DNA of 64,000 nucleotides from Eumeta japonica (taxonomy: Eukaryota; Arthropoda; Insecta; Lepidoptera; Psychidae). A program made the position numbers and the translations under genes. The stretch is from NCBI GenBank assembly GCA_005406025.1, contig BGZK01000086.1, positions 310,001-374,000 on the forward strand, written 5' to 3'. The notes beneath the pieces were generated by a model. That model saw only the letters and a program-made list of their open reading frames with translations. It was not told the origin of the DNA and did no database searches. Of this stretch, positions 63,264 through 64,000 are shown piece after piece; the stretch's first letter is position 1, and every line of letters begins with the position of its first letter.

Positions 63264-64000
63264 CTTGTTAACTATTACTTGAAGGTGATCCACTGACCAC
63301 GCCATATGAACGTTAGCAGCAAGCCTTTGAGCCAACTGCTTGTTCTCCTTTCCTCCCGCGTAAAGATCTGTCATGACCGACAACACGGCCGGGCCCTGCA
63401 GTATGCACAGCGCTCGACACGACTTCAAGCTGGCTGCGTCGTCTGGCTTCGATTTCACTTTGTCTTCGATAATTAACTTAAATCTTTGAGCCAAATCAGG
63501 AAAATATACTTTTATCTTTATCAAAAACTTGTCAATTTTCAACTCTCCTTTCATAACTAAATCTGCGAATTTATTAGTATCGGTCAACAAAAGCACGTCG
63601 TGGCGCAAAGCGTTAATGTATGATGCATTAGTTTGCATCAAACAGAAATTTTCCTTTATAAATATCTTACGGCATTTCCCCATTTGATACAGGCGCACTA
63701 GTATGTCCTTGCTTTTTTGGATGTCATTTTCTGAAACTTTTTTAATAATGTCTATGACTTCAGGGCAAAGATCTATATTAATTCTATATGCCTGGAAGAG
63801 TTTAAGTATTTTGTTTACGAAGTCGATTACATCGTCCCAGTTGTGTTCTTGGAGACTCGATTTGGATTTTGCTATGAGCATTGAATACAAAGTTTTGTAC
63901 ACTTTTTGTTTTTCAGTTACAGACAAATCATATTCAACCAAAGGATTAAATACTGTAATAAATTTATTAAATATGTCAAGATCAACATCACGGTCACTCA
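63264..64000 (-). CDS. Unrecognised helix-rich protein, upstream exon (partial, runs off the window)
   Basis: The reading frame is open from the right edge (two bases then AGT GAC CGT GAT) to the donor AAG|GTAATC at 63264/63263. It joins in phase 0 to the next exon across a 472-bp intron (62792-63263). It shows 245 codons, including FNPLVEYDLSVTEKQKVY, WDDVIDFVNKILKLF and KFADLVMKGELKIDKFLIKI. Like the last exon, it is built from Leu/Ile/Lys-rich helices. The Met codon-like TTG at 63941 is internal, because coding continues upstream of it. The 5' end and start codon lie beyond 64000. Confidence 0.87.

Overview
This is a eukaryotic, AT-rich, intron- and transposon-dense window, most likely from a moth or butterfly (Lepidoptera). 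The evidence is a Bar-type homeobox gene with a very long intron, mariner, hAT and jockey-like LINE relics, and several interspersed repeats typical of lepidopteran genomes, such as the 'accgacttcaaaa' and 'ccggccaagtgcgagtcg' families. There are no bacterial features, and I see no CRISPR array, rRNA or tRNA gene.

Only two host genes can be supported, both on the minus strand. The first is a four-exon homeobox gene running from about 54.62 kb (start codon) down to 16.22 kb (stop). Its CDS is join of 54618-54546, 17966-17472, 16876-16669 and 16361-16217, giving 306 residues with every splice phase consistent. A 24-residue first exon with an eh1-like repressor motif (FLIKDLL) lies in a GC-rich, CpG-rich promoter island at 54.62-55.08 kb. 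A 36.6 kb first intron follows, then three compact 3' exons. The homeodomain has the Bar-class signature [14 protein letters not shown]. The second gene enters from the right edge (64000 down to 61451) and shows 691 C-terminal residues of a helix-rich protein I do not recognise.

Layout: 1-16.2 kb is the gene-free 3' flank of the homeobox gene. It holds a MITE-like element, a roughly 215-bp tandem satellite split by LINE sequence, and several GC-rich islets. 16.2-18.0 kb holds homeobox exons 2-4. 18.0-54.5 kb is intron 1, packed with nested transposons: a mariner with intact ends beside the splice acceptor, a foldback element (19.7-21.4 kb), mariner relics, a pair of long inverted repeats (40.5-48.0 kb) with a hAT element inserted in one arm, a Helitron-like repeat, and a 4.0-kb hAT element just inside the first splice donor. 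Between them lie short GC-rich islets that are candidate enhancers. 54.6-55.1 kb is the promoter island. 55.1-61.4 kb is intergenic and full of LINE and transposase relics. 61.4-64 kb is the partial second gene.

No coherent new enzyme system or operon-like cluster is present. The most noteworthy points are the reconstructed giant-intron homeobox gene with transposons at both intron borders, the two long-inverted-repeat structures, and the split satellite array.
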